Source: a virus. From it: DNA of 38,593 bases. The stretch lies in the IMG/VR virus record IMGVR_UViG_3300036827_000358, positions 1 through 38,593 of that record; one strand, 5' to 3'. A model generated the notes under the pieces. That model ran no database searches and was not told where the DNA came from. It saw only the letters and a list, made by a program, of their open reading frames with translations. The translations under genes and the position numbers were made by a program. Shown piece after piece: positions 1 through 6,837 of this stretch (position 1 is its first letter; each line of letters starts with the position of its first letter).

Positions 1-708
1 TTGAGGCGAGCGCATCCGTTTATCGGCAAGACGCACGACGAGCTCGACGGCCGTCGCTGGAAGGGTGGCCGCGCGAAGGGCCTGGGGCCGTCCGAGCACC
101 TACTGGACGTGCTGAAGGCGAAGCAGACCAGCCCGGACGGCAAGGTCTATTACCACCGGACGATAACCTACAGGTGGATTCGGTCGCTTATCCCGAATCC
201 CCCACCCAAGCGCACGTTAGAGCGCTGGATGGCCACCTTGATCGAGCGCGGCGAGATCGCGTCTTCGCGCCGGCGGGAGGGATTCAAGCTGCGGCTGGTG
301 AATTCGCGGAAATGGGCCACGCAGCTTTCGCTATTCGCGCCGCCGGCGGTGCGTGTGTTTCCGTCGGTACGCGATCGAGACCGCGAGACGCTGCGGCCTG
401 TGGAAAAAGTTGTGGATAACCGGAATCGAGAGTCGCCAAAAGTGGCGGATCAGATCCGCCACAAATGGCGGACAAAAGAAGTTAGAGAACCCATCGTAGA
501 AACAAGCAACACCCGCGCGCACAAACCGCGCGCGATCTCCCACGGCCAGAAAATGGCTGCGCGGCGGATCCTGGGCGAAATTGACCGGATTTGCGAAGTC
601 TATGCCGGCGCGTTTGATCCCGCCGAGCTGGCGCGGCGCGATCAGAGGCTCGAGCTGCTCTATTCAGATCTCCGAATGACGGGCTGGCAAGAGGAAAGGG
701 CAGGCTGA
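1..708 (+). CDS. Helix-turn-helix protein, possible replication initiator or organiser (5' end may be cut)
   Basis: 235 codons reading from a TTG at base 1, so the true start could lie upstream. Residues about 55-105 look like a winged helix-turn-helix: an aromatic/arginine helix (TYRWIRSLIP), a second helix (RTLERWMATLIERGEI) and a basic wing (SSRRREGFKLRL). Just after it, residues 108-112 are QLSLF, the classic pentapeptide by which bacterial proteins bind the beta sliding clamp. The rest is basic and looks disordered. Phage replication organisers and primase loaders often combine a winged helix with such tails, so a replication role is an inference. A transcription factor is the alternative. 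The gene ends in a TGATG overlap with the next one and heads a coupled operon. Confidence 0.65.
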   Translation: MRRAHPFIGKTHDELDGRRWKGGRAKGLGPSEHLLDVLKAKQTSPDGKVYYHRTITYRWIRSLIPNPPPKRTLERWMATLIERGEIASSRRREGFKLRLVNSRKWATQLSLFAPPAVRVFPSVRDRDRETLRPVEKVVDNRNRESPKVADQIRHKWRTKEVREPIVETSNTRAHKPRAISHGQKMAARRILGEIDRICEVYAGAFDPAELARRDQRLELLYSDLRMTGWQEERAG

Positions 709-920
709 TGCTGAAAATCTCAATCCGCGCGACCGCGAAGTGCCGGAGGCATCCGAATTTCAATCCGATGCACGGCGAAGCGGCCATTAAAGGCGGATGC
801 CCCGCGTGCCGCGAAATCATGGATCTCTGGATCCTAGCGCGCGCCGCGGCCAAATCACTCGCGGAGCGCGTTGACCAACTCGCCGCGGACCACAACGTCG
901 AAACGGAGTGGCATGACTAA
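708..920 (+). CDS. Small zinc-finger-like protein
   Basis: 70 residues. An N-terminal Cys/His pair (CRRHP, residues 12-16) and a CPAC pair (residues 31-34) could hold one zinc ion. A helical C-terminal half follows, ending acidic. The ATG overlaps the upstream stop as TGATG, which implies translational coupling. I do not recognise the family. Small zinc-knuckle proteins of this kind are common in phage early operons, and their targets are usually unknown. Confidence 0.7.
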   Translation: MLKISIRATAKCRRHPNFNPMHGEAAIKGGCPACREIMDLWILARAAAKSLAERVDQLAADHNVETEWHD

Positions 921-1221
921 ACCGGGAGGCTGGCAACACGAAGGCGTGAAGTGGCCGGCCACGATCAGTGAGGTTGAGGCGGCCGGCTATCGCCATACGG
1001 GCGCGTTCAAAGAATGCCACTGCGGCGGGACGTTCCTGTGGTTCATCACTCCGGCGTTGAAGTGGATCCCGTTATCGGCGATGAAGGATTCGCGGCTCAT
1101 TCCGCATCACGCGATCTGCGAGCTCGTGAAAGAGTTTCGCGCGGCCAACAAAAAGCACGAGCTGAGGGCGCGCGGCGAGAAGCCGGCCCAGCTTGCCATG
1201 GGCTTCGAGAGGAAAACATGA
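913..1221 (+). CDS. Conserved-looking small phage protein of unknown function
   Basis: 102 residues from the ATG at 913, which overlaps the preceding stop (918-920). A longer in-frame ATG at 871 adds 14 low-complexity residues and is less likely. The protein has a CHCGG motif near residues 35-39 followed by FLWF, then a basic helical C-terminus ending near QLAMGF. Only two cysteines are seen, so it may bind metal as a dimer or not at all. It is followed by an ATGA overlap with the next gene. Function is unknown. Confidence 0.7.
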   Translation: MTKPGGWQHEGVKWPATISEVEAAGYRHTGAFKECHCGGTFLWFITPALKWIPLSAMKDSRLIPHHAICELVKEFRAANKKHELRARGEKPAQLAMGFERKT

Positions 1222-1490
1222 GCGACGTGATCGTTTGCGGATTCTGGGCCAGCCGCGCGCCGTTTCTTCCAGCGACGCGAGCGCGATGCTCGACTTGTCC
1301 GGAGGAAATCGCGGTGATCTCCCGCGAGCTGCTCGCGGCCGGGACGCTGATTTGCCCGGGCTGCTTCCTGCGCCTAGGCCGCGCGCATTTGCTTCGCGCC
1401 GCCGATCCGGCCGCGGTCGAGATCGTAATGGGAATTGCGCAGCTCATGGTCGACAACCGCAAACGGCTCGCCGCGATCGCGGCGGGTTAG
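1218..1490 (+). CDS. Small protein with two cysteine pairs (zinc-ribbon-like)
   Basis: 90 residues from the ATG at 1218, inside an ATGA overlap with the previous stop. An upstream in-frame extension exists but runs through the previous gene, so I rejected it. CSTC (about residues 24-27) and CPGC (about 47-50) lie roughly 20 residues apart, the spacing of a treble-clef or zinc-ribbon fold. A helical tail follows. This is one of several paired-cysteine proteins in this operon. Function is unknown. Confidence 0.7.
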   Translation: MSDVIVCGFWASRAPFLPATRARCSTCPEEIAVISRELLAAGTLICPGCFLRLGRAHLLRAADPAAVEIVMGIAQLMVDNRKRLAAIAAG

Positions 1491-1502
1491 GAGGCATTGA
1501 GA

Positions 1503-1901
1503 ATGGGCAGATCAGGTTACAGCGATAGTTGCGAAGGCTGGGCTTTGATTCGTTGGCGCGGTGCCGTTGCGAGTGCGATCCGCGGAAAGCGCGGGCAGGC
1601 TTTTTTGCATGAGATGGCGGGCGCACTTGACGCAATGTCTGAAAAGTCCCTAATTGCCGAGGAATTGGAACACGGAGGGGAGGTCTGCGCTCTCGGTGCT
1701 GTTGGCAAGGCTCGCGGAATCGACATGAAAACTGTTGACCCGAAAGAATATTACTCTGTTGCCGATTTGTTCGGAATTAACTCCAAGCTCGCACAGGAAA
1801 TCATGTACGAGAACGACGAAGGCGCGTGGCAAGAGACTCCCGAGCAGAGATGGCAGCGCGTTCGTAAGTGGGTACAGCGGCAGATCGCCGCGCCGCAGTA
1901 G
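1503..1901 (+). CDS. Conserved phage protein, unknown function
   Basis: 132 residues from the ATG at 1503, which has an AGGAGG ribosome site at 1489-1494 with ideal spacing. A TTG six bases upstream is the alternative. From memory, the pattern WALIRWRGAV followed by AIRGKRGQ, ALDAM, LIAEELE and CALGAVG is shared with a widespread family of uncharacterised proteins from soil and proteobacterial phages, often annotated only as hypothetical. The C-terminal part (YENDEGAWQETPEQRWQR) is also typical of it. Base composition is visibly more AT-rich than its neighbours, which suggests recent acquisition. I cannot assign a function. Confidence 0.85.
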   Translation: MGRSGYSDSCEGWALIRWRGAVASAIRGKRGQAFLHEMAGALDAMSEKSLIAEELEHGGEVCALGAVGKARGIDMKTVDPKEYYSVADLFGINSKLAQEIMYENDEGAWQETPEQRWQRVRKWVQRQIAAPQ

Positions 1902-2102
1902 ATGGAGGTTCAAGTGAAAGTGCATATCCGGGACTATCGGGACGTCAGCGGCGATCCTCCTGACAGCGTTTTGTATCGTTTCCATGCCGCCGAAAAGCTA
2001 CGCGAGCAACGGCGGCGACGCTGGCGGACGGCGAGGACCTTCGCCGCGTGGATCTGGTGCGGCCTGATCATAAGCTACCTCTGCTGGCTGGCCCTGAAAT
2101 GA
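1902..2102 (+). CDS. Small single-pass membrane protein
   Basis: 66 residues. It starts with ATG directly after the previous stop and ends in an ATGA overlap with the ATPase gene. A basic region (residues about 34-44, rich in arginine) precedes a hydrophobic segment (about 48-65, FAAWIWCGLIISYLCWLAL) that runs almost to the C-terminus. By the positive-inside rule the N-terminus would be cytoplasmic. No family is recognised. Its tight linkage to the ATPase may mean that it tethers something to the membrane, but that is only suggested by position. Confidence 0.65.
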   Translation: MEVQVKVHIRDYRDVSGDPPDSVLYRFHAAEKLREQRRRRWRTARTFAAWIWCGLIISYLCWLALK

Positions 2103-4000
2103 GCAAGATCGTCATTGGAAAATCCGGCAGCCGCAACGTGGCGCTCGACGTCGATGCGCTGCTGCGGACGCGCATGCTCGTCCAGGCGAATAGCGGTAAG
2201 GGAAAATCGTGGCTATTGCGCCGAATCGCCGAGCAGCTCTTCGGGAAAATCCAGGTGATCATCATCGATCCTGAGGGCGAATTCGCCACGCTGCGCGAGA
2301 AATTCGGCTACGTGCTGGTGGGCAAAGGCGGAGAGACGCCGGCGGATCCAAGATCGGCTGCTCTCGTAGCGCACAAACTCCTCGAGCTGCGCGCATCTGC
2401 CGTCTGCGATCTCTATGAGATGAAGCCCTTCGCGCGCCACGAATGGGTGCAGAAATTCTGCGATGCGCTGATCGATGCGCCGAAAAATCTCTGGCATCCA
2501 TGCGTGGTAATCGTGGATGAGGCTCACGGCTATGCTCCAGAGAAAGGATCTGGAGAATCCGCAGCTTCGGAAGCCATGATCGCGCTGGGCACGCGTGGCC
2601 GAAAACGTGGTTTCGCGCTCATCGCCGCAACTCAGAGACTGGGTAAATTACGAAAAGATCTCGCGGCCGAGCTGCTGAACGTGCTGATCGGCGGCACGTT
2701 CATCGATATTGATCGCAAGCGCGCGGCCGATGCGCTCGGCGTCTACGGCAAGGACCAGCATCAATTTTTCGACGAGATCAAAGTGATGGAGCGCGGCACG
2801 TTCTTCGCGCTCGGCCCGGCGATTTCGAACGAGCGGATTCTAGTGAAAGTCGGGCCAGTCGAAACCACGCACCCCGAGGCGGGCAGCGCGAGGCACGCTG
2901 CAGAGCCTCCGCCGGCGCCGGAAAAAGTGAAGGCCATGCTGCCGAAGCTGGCCGATCTGCCCAAAAGCGCGGAGGAAAAAGCCAAGACGGAGGCGGAGCT
3001 TCGCCGCGAGATCCGCGAGCTCAAGGCCAGCTTGCGCCAGCAGCCGAAGCCTCCGGTGCCGCAGAAGCAGGAAATTCGCGTGGCCGATCCGCGCGCGATC
3101 GAGCGAGCCATCGCCCCGCTGCGCGAGGCCCTGGAGGCTGCGATGAAGATACTCGTCAAAGTTCAGGTGCTGAATACCAAGGGCTCGAAGATCAGCGATG
3201 ACGAAATTCGGAAGGCCCTCGAGGCGACGGTCCGCGACGTGCGGCGACTGGCCGCGGGGAAAATAGATGCGCGAGCCAAGGAACTTGATCACCTGAGAGT
3301 CGAATGCGGACGCCTGATCAAGCGCATCGAGCAGATCTCTGGCAAGCAAAGCCGAATTTCCATTGACGCGACGGCCGCCATCAGCGGAGCGCAGCCGATA
3401 AAAGTTTCGGGCGAGGAAATCCACAGGAAAGGATCTGCTCTGGAAAGTAAAGATACGCAGGCGAAAAGCAGCCATCCTCGCCCGGAAGTTTCTCACGCGG
3501 AATCGAATGGCGATAGCGAGCTCACCGGCCCGCAGCGCCGCATCTTGAAAGCCATAGCGGAATTCGAGGCCATCGGACGGACACAGATCTCGAAAGCATG
3601 GATCGCAGCGCGCTCGGGCGCGAGCTACACATCCAGCAGCTACGGAAACAACCTGGGATTTCTGCGAAGTTCCGGATATATCGCCTATCCGGGTCCGGAC
3701 CAGGTTGCGCTCACCGATAAAGGGCGGGAATCGGCGGGCGCAATCGAGCCGCCCTCCAGTTCCGAGGAGATGCTGAAAAGCTGCCTCGATCTCCTCTCGT
3801 CACCGCAGCAAAAAATCCTGCAAACGGCTTACGAGCGATACCCGACTCCGCTGGCCAAGGACGAGCTCGCCGAGCTCGTGGGCGTGAGCGCAGGATCGAG
3901 CTCTTACGGCAACAATCTCGGAGCTCTGCGATCGGCCGGCATGATCGAATATTCGGGGCCGGGGCAAGTGAAAGCCGCGGATTGGTTGTTTCTCGAATGA
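2099..4000 (+). CDS. HerA/FtsK-type ATPase (DUF87-like) with duplicated winged-helix C-terminus
   Basis: 633 residues from the ATG at 2099, in an ATGA overlap with the previous stop. Residues 1-255 form the motor: Walker A at about 30-37 (ANSGKGKS), a following IIIDPEGEF strand, Walker B at 136-143 (VVIVDEAH, with D140 and E141), and ATQR at 177-180. This matches HerA/VirB4-like ATPases that pump DNA. Residues about 265-420 are linker and coiled coil. Residues about 475-633 hold two tandem winged-helix-like units, each ending in the near-identical SSYGNNLGxLRSxG, a Y, then GPxQV (about 513-536 and 601-624). The role is probably DNA translocation or remodelling in replication or recombination. 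It is the only large enzyme of the early region. Confidence 0.85.
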   Translation: MSKIVIGKSGSRNVALDVDALLRTRMLVQANSGKGKSWLLRRIAEQLFGKIQVIIIDPEGEFATLREKFGYVLVGKGGETPADPRSAALVAHKLLELRASAVCDLYEMKPFARHEWVQKFCDALIDAPKNLWHPCVVIVDEAHGYAPEKGSGESAASEAMIALGTRGRKRGFALIAATQRLGKLRKDLAAELLNVLIGGTFIDIDRKRAADALGVYGKDQHQFFDEIKVMERGTFFALGPAISNERILVKVGPVETTHPEAGSARHAAEPPPAPEKVKAMLPKLADLPKSAEEKAKTEAELRREIRELKASLRQQPKPPVPQKQEIRVADPRAIERAIAPLREALEAAMKILVKVQVLNTKGSKISDDEIRKALEATVRDVRRLAAGKIDARAKELDHLRVECGRLIKRIEQISGKQSRISIDATAAISGAQPIKVSGEEIHRKGSALESKDTQAKSSHPRPEVSHAESNGDSELTGPQRRILKAIAEFEAIGRTQISKAWIAARSGASYTSSSYGNNLGFLRSSGYIAYPGPDQVALTDKGRESAGAIEPPSSSEEMLKSCLDLLSSPQQKILQTAYERYPTPLAKDELAELVGVSAGSSSYGNNLGALRSAGMIEYSGPGQVKAADWLFLE

Positions 4001-4209
4001 GCGCCACTTACGAAAACGCGCTCCAACAGGTCAAGGGCGAGCTGGAGATGCTTAAGCTTCGCGAAACGGCTGTTTTCGAAGCGATCAAGAGAATGGAGAC
4101 TGCCCTTGAAGAGTATCAACGTCAGAAAATATCCATCAGCGGAGAACTCTCACGCCTTCACCGTTTGAGAGATTCGCTCGAGGTTGCGGTGCGGAGCTCC
4201 GAACCGTGA
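3997..4209 (+). CDS. Small coiled-coil protein
   Basis: 70 residues from the ATG at 3997, which overlaps the ATPase stop as ATGA. A second ATG five codons upstream lies inside the ATPase gene and is less likely. Almost the whole chain is predicted-looking helix with heptad hydrophobics (LEMLKLRETAVFEAIKRM), so it is probably a dimeric coiled coil. Coupling to the ATPase gene suggests a partner or regulator of that motor. No family is recognised. Confidence 0.7.
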   Translation: MSATYENALQQVKGELEMLKLRETAVFEAIKRMETALEEYQRQKISISGELSRLHRLRDSLEVAVRSSEP

Positions 4210-4415
4210 TCGGCGCGGAAAAACGCGATGCGAGGCCGCGGATCGGCGATCGCGTGAAGCTCACCGGCGGCCATCGGTTCGCCGGCTACACAGCAATATA
4301 CCTCGGGGATAAGCCGTTTCCGTTTGGCGGCAAGCGCCCCTGGGTGCGCCTAGAGAGCGGAACCTGCGAGGAATGCTACGTCTCCGATCCCGAGACGCAA
4401 ATGAGGAAGCTCTGA
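4206..4415 (+). CDS. Small protein with an SH3-like beta barrel appearance
   Basis: 69 residues from a GTG that overlaps the upstream stop (GTGA). The stretch RIGDRVKLTGGHRFAGYTA, then IYLG and WVRLESG, resembles the short beta strands of KOW/SH3-like barrels used in nucleic-acid or protein binding. This is a guess from strand pattern only. It ends in TGATG with the next gene. Function is unknown. Confidence 0.6.
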   Translation: MIGAEKRDARPRIGDRVKLTGGHRFAGYTAIYLGDKPFPFGGKRPWVRLESGTCEECYVSDPETQMRKL

Positions 4416-4621
4416 TGAAAATCCTAAAATGCCCACATTGCGATTGGGATTCGCAGCGAGCTTGGAAACGATTCCGTATCAGGAAAGGCTACACGGCCAA
4501 ATGGCGCGGTGCTTCCGAAGCGTTGCGGTGCCACCTTGAGATACACGGCATTTTCCGTTCTGCTCATCGTGCGGCGAAAGCCGAGTTGTACCAACTAAAT
4601 CGCGAAGCCGGGCGATCATGA
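4415..4621 (+). CDS. Small C2H2-like zinc-finger protein
   Basis: 68 residues from the ATG at 4415 (TGATG overlap). An upstream in-frame start inside the previous gene was rejected. It begins MKILKCPHCDW, giving a CPHC pair at residues 6-9, and carries a Cys and His residues near 38-43 (CHLEIH), the spacing expected for a single classical zinc finger. The rest is basic, consistent with nucleic-acid binding. It ends with an ATGA overlap. Confidence 0.65.
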   Translation: MKILKCPHCDWDSQRAWKRFRIRKGYTAKWRGASEALRCHLEIHGIFRSAHRAAKAELYQLNREAGRS

Positions 4622-4971
4622 ACCGGCTTTGGTGGGCCACGCTGAATCCAGGATCGCCGCGCTATCGAATCTGGCGCGAGATTCTCGACCAGGATGAAGT
4701 TCCGATCAAGCATTACGCGCCGGCGAAAGCCACGCTCGGAGTTCCGATGACTGAGCGCGCCGTGGGAACGCCTGTGATGGAAGAAAACGTTGAAGTGTAC
4801 GCGCTGGACCTTCAGGAGCTGGGCAGCGCGCAGATCAGAAGGCTGGCAGCGTTCGTTAGCGAGAAATTCAGTACGCCGGTGGACCAGGTAGAAGCGACGA
4901 TTAGGATCGAAGGCTTTCCGATTCGCGCTGAGGACGTGATCGTGGCCTTCAGCATGCGAGCGTTCCTATGA
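4618..4971 (+). CDS. Hypothetical protein
   Basis: 117 residues from an ATG in an ATGA overlap with the upstream stop. The N-terminal half is polar. The C-terminal half alternates helix and strand (LGSAQIRRLAAFVSEKF, then a strand around IRIEGFPIRAEDVIVAF). There are no cysteines and no motif that I recognise. It is translationally coupled on both sides, so it is a real member of the operon, but function cannot be called. Confidence 0.65.
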   Translation: MNRLWWATLNPGSPRYRIWREILDQDEVPIKHYAPAKATLGVPMTERAVGTPVMEENVEVYALDLQELGSAQIRRLAAFVSEKFSTPVDQVEATIRIEGFPIRAEDVIVAFSMRAFL

Positions 4972-5153
4972 TGGCGAATGCGTTCAGTCCCGACCGCTAT
5001 CAGGTTTGGCCGATCGACGGACTGTCGCCATACCGCTTCAAAGTGATCGACACCGAGAAGCACGGGAAAATATGCGCCCGCTGCTCGACCGCGGAGCTCG
5101 CCGCCGACATCGCTAAGCAGTTGAACGAGAAAGGCCACGTCGAAACCATATGA
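4968..5153 (+). CDS. Small hypothetical protein
   Basis: 61 residues starting with two consecutive ATG codons. The first overlaps the previous stop (ATGA). The pattern RYQVWPIDGLSPYRFKVIDT, then a strand, then a helix (STAELAADIAKQLNEKG) suggests a tiny alpha/beta fold. Two cysteines lie close together (CARC) but have no partner pair. It ends in ATGA with the next gene. Function is unknown. Confidence 0.6.
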   Translation: MMANAFSPDRYQVWPIDGLSPYRFKVIDTEKHGKICARCSTAELAADIAKQLNEKGHVETI

Positions 5154-5353
5154 GCGGACGTCCGGAGCTGCGGCAAATCCTCGATCAGATCAGCGAGATA
5201 TTCTGCATCGGCTGCGGCTGCAGCGATTACGCGCCTTGCGAAGGCGGATGCTCATGGGCCGCGACGGATCCCGAGACTGGCGTGGGAATCTGTTCGAATT
5301 GCGCCGCGAAGCCGCTCGAGGAGCTGCTCAGTGAAATGCCCACGCTGCAATAG
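5150..5353 (+). CDS. Small cysteine-rich zinc-binding protein
   Basis: 67 residues from an ATG in an ATGA overlap. A helical N-terminus is followed by a dense cysteine cluster: CIGCGC, then PCEGGCSW, then a DPETG turn and CSNC. That gives six or more cysteines over about 40 residues, enough for one or two zinc sites. Very similar short proteins with a GCSW and a D-G-CSxC pattern recur in phage genomes as hypothetical proteins, to my recollection. Function is unknown. Confidence 0.75.
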   Translation: MSGRPELRQILDQISEIFCIGCGCSDYAPCEGGCSWAATDPETGVGICSNCAAKPLEELLSEMPTLQ

Positions 5354-5498
5354 CTGGCTCCGTGAGATCGAACCCAGCGCGATTTTCCTGCGCCACTTCA
5401 TTTGCGATGAGTGCTGGAGCTGCTGGCGGCTGGAATCGAGCCTTTCGAAAACCTGTCCGTTAGTACAGGTGCTGTCCTTTCGTCCAGGATGTAACTAG
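5331..5498 (+). CDS. Micro zinc-ribbon protein
   Basis: 55 codons from a GTG at 5331, overlapping the end of the previous gene by 23 bases. The translation begins MKCPRCNSW (Cys pair 1) and continues through a hydrophobic strand (AIFLRHFICDECWSCW) that supplies a CDEC pair about 25 residues later, the spacing of a zinc ribbon. Start codon and overlap fit the operon style, but there is no strong ribosome site. It is the last gene before a roughly 160-base gap. Identity beyond a metal-binding micro-protein is unknown. Confidence 0.5.
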   Translation: MKCPRCNSWLREIEPSAIFLRHFICDECWSCWRLESSLSKTCPLVQVLSFRPGCN

Positions 5499-5565
5499 CT
5501 GGAAACGCGCCACTTTTCTTTTCCTCTCGGTTTTACGCGGAATCCCGCATATTCTCAGAGCACAG

Positions 5566-5606
5566 CTCCCACGCTCGAGGACGTCCTCCAGGTCCATCTC
5601 TGGGAG
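5566..5606 (+). repeat. Intergenic hairpin region with a perfect 12-base palindrome
   Basis: In the gap 5499-5655, bases 5577-5588 read GAGGACGTCCTC, a perfect palindrome. It is nested between outer arms CTCCCA (5566-5571) and TGGGAG (5601-5606). The first 13 bases (5566-5578) match 12 of 13 positions of the conserved hairpin element at 20560-20602, so this may be a decayed relative. It could be a protein-binding site or an RNA hairpin between the early operon and the next gene. The remainder of the gap shows nothing convincing. Confidence 0.35.
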
Positions 5607-5655
5607 GCTCAATTCGACGCGCGGGTGCGCCCTCACGATAGAATTTCCCCACTGA

Positions 5656-6075
5656 ATGGCTTCCAAGACGATTTGCTCCGTCCCGCCAGGATGGACGCTA
5701 GACGATCACGCGCGCCACACCTGTTTCGATGGAAGCCATTCCCACCTTTCGTTTGCCGAAATAAATAAACGCGAAAAAACGGACGTCGTTTGCTGGCTCC
5801 GCCGGGCCACCAGCCGCGCGGAAAAAAGCGTGGTGCAAATTCATCTGCTCGAGCGGCGAGACGATTCCTGGGCCGGGCGCCAGTTATCCACCTACTCAAT
5901 GCCTGGCGAACCGATGAACAAAGGGCTTTCGTTTCGGCTGGGACCATACCTCGCCAAACATGTCCGCCAGAACCATTCCTGGGCCGTGGTGATGTTTTCG
6001 CAGATCAATCGGCCGCGGGCGCAACGCGAATCCGCGATTCTCGAAGAAGGAGCACTCGAATGTTTGCCATCGTAA
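5656..6075 (+). CDS. Hypothetical protein
   Basis: 139 residues. No good ribosome site precedes the ATG, but this frame gives a protein with mixed composition, whereas the overlapping frame gives arginine/proline-rich nonsense until the next gene begins. The N-terminus has a CSVPPGW, DDHARHTCFDG and SHSHLSF run with three to four histidines and two cysteines. The middle is beta-like. It overlaps the start of the next gene by 16 bases. No family is recognised. Confidence 0.5.
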   Translation: MASKTICSVPPGWTLDDHARHTCFDGSHSHLSFAEINKREKTDVVCWLRRATSRAEKSVVQIHLLERRDDSWAGRQLSTYSMPGEPMNKGLSFRLGPYLAKHVRQNHSWAVVMFSQINRPRAQRESAILEEGALECLPS

Positions 6076-6347
6076 CGATCTTTGCCCTGATTATGCTGCA
6101 TCCTCTGGCGGTGCTGATCGCGCTGCTGGTCTTCCCGCATGTTGTGACGCTGGTGCTTTGGTTCTTATTCATCTTCGCCCTCGGCATTCTGGTCGGCTTT
6201 CTATTCCGCGCAGCGATTGCTAGCGAGGTCTCGAAGCTGTCGCTCTCGACGATCATCGCGCGACTCGAGAACCTGGCGAAAGAAGACGCGGAACGGATTC
6301 GCGAGGAAGTCAGCTCGTTCGCAGCATCGCTCCGCAAGCATCTATGA
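6060..6347 (+). CDS. Two-pass inner-membrane protein with C-terminal helix
   Basis: 95 residues from the ATG at 6060, which has AAGGAG at 6047-6052 with 7-base spacing. The in-frame extension upstream has no coding character. Residues 2-24 and 27-50 are strongly hydrophobic and probably form a helical hairpin with a short turn. Residues 52-95 are a charged amphipathic helix (LENLAKEDAERIREEVSSF), probably cytoplasmic. The size and topology would suit a holin or membrane anchor, but the position upstream of packaging genes rather than next to a lysin leaves this open. Confidence 0.7.
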   Translation: MFAIVTIFALIMLHPLAVLIALLVFPHVVTLVLWFLFIFALGILVGFLFRAAIASEVSKLSLSTIIARLENLAKEDAERIREEVSSFAASLRKHL

Positions 6348-6384
6348 GCACGTTATTCTGTAACAGCCGAGCGTGGGAGCGAGA

Positions 6385-6801
6385 ATGCCACGGTCCGCAC
6401 AGCGAGTTTGTTGCGTCTGCAAGGCGGCGTGCAGCGGCCGCGTCTGCGAGAAGCATGCCAGCCAGGATCCGGAACGCGAGCGCGATCGATGGCGCGGATC
6501 CGCAGCCAGCCGCGGCTACGGCCGCCGGCACGAGGCCTGGCGCAAGCTCATCCTGCATCGCGATCCGTTGTGCAAGATTGCTCACTTTTGCGGCGGCTTG
6601 TCTCCTTCTACCGTGGCCGATCACATCATTCAACTTCGCGCCGGCGGCGATTGGAGCCTGGAGAACGGGCAGGGCGCGTGCGAGCCGTGCCACAACTGGA
6701 AGCGTGCGATGGAGTCGCGGCAGGGGGATAGGGGGGTCGAATCTCTGGAGGCCCTCCGCTGCGGACCGCGCAGCAGCCCCAAACACACACCCGCGAAATA
6801 A
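6385..6801 (+). CDS. HNH endonuclease (packaging-associated)
   Basis: 138 residues from the ATG at 6385 (GGGAG five bases upstream; a GTG four codons earlier is the alternative). Features are a basic RGYGRRHEAWRKL helix (about 43-55), a CKIAHFC pair (C63, C69), the ADH motif (D79, H80) that begins the beta-beta-alpha metal fold, an asparagine at about 94, a CEPC pair (C99, C102) and a final H103-N-W-K helix. This is the standard phage HNH layout with a structural zinc. In HK97-type phages an HNH protein encoded beside the terminase genes is needed for DNA cutting during packaging. The position about 1.2 kb before the terminase genes fits that. Confidence 0.9.
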   Translation: MPRSAQRVCCVCKAACSGRVCEKHASQDPERERDRWRGSAASRGYGRRHEAWRKLILHRDPLCKIAHFCGGLSPSTVADHIIQLRAGGDWSLENGQGACEPCHNWKRAMESRQGDRGVESLEALRCGPRSSPKHTPAK

Positions 6802-6815
6802 AATTTTCGCGTTTT
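6792..6815 (+). terminator. Candidate intrinsic terminator after the HNH gene
   Basis: CGCGAAA (6792-6798) pairs with TTTCGCG (6805-6811) around a six-base loop containing the HNH stop codon. It is followed by TTTT and a second T run a few bases later. The stem is short (7 pairs) but the T-rich 3' side is typical of intrinsic termination. It would separate early from late transcription or modulate read-through. Confidence 0.45.
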
Positions 6816-6837
6816 AATCATTTTTCGACTTTCGAAA

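Noticed and set aside
5460-5666. 68-codon minus-strand ORF in the early gap
   Set aside because: It would be the only leftward gene. It has a weak ribosome site and no recognisable motif, and it overlaps genes at both ends. It could be a small regulator but support is poor.
6344-6817. 157-codon ORF over the HNH gene
   Set aside because: The alternative frame gives alanine/arginine-rich sequence, while the 6385 frame has full HNH motifs.
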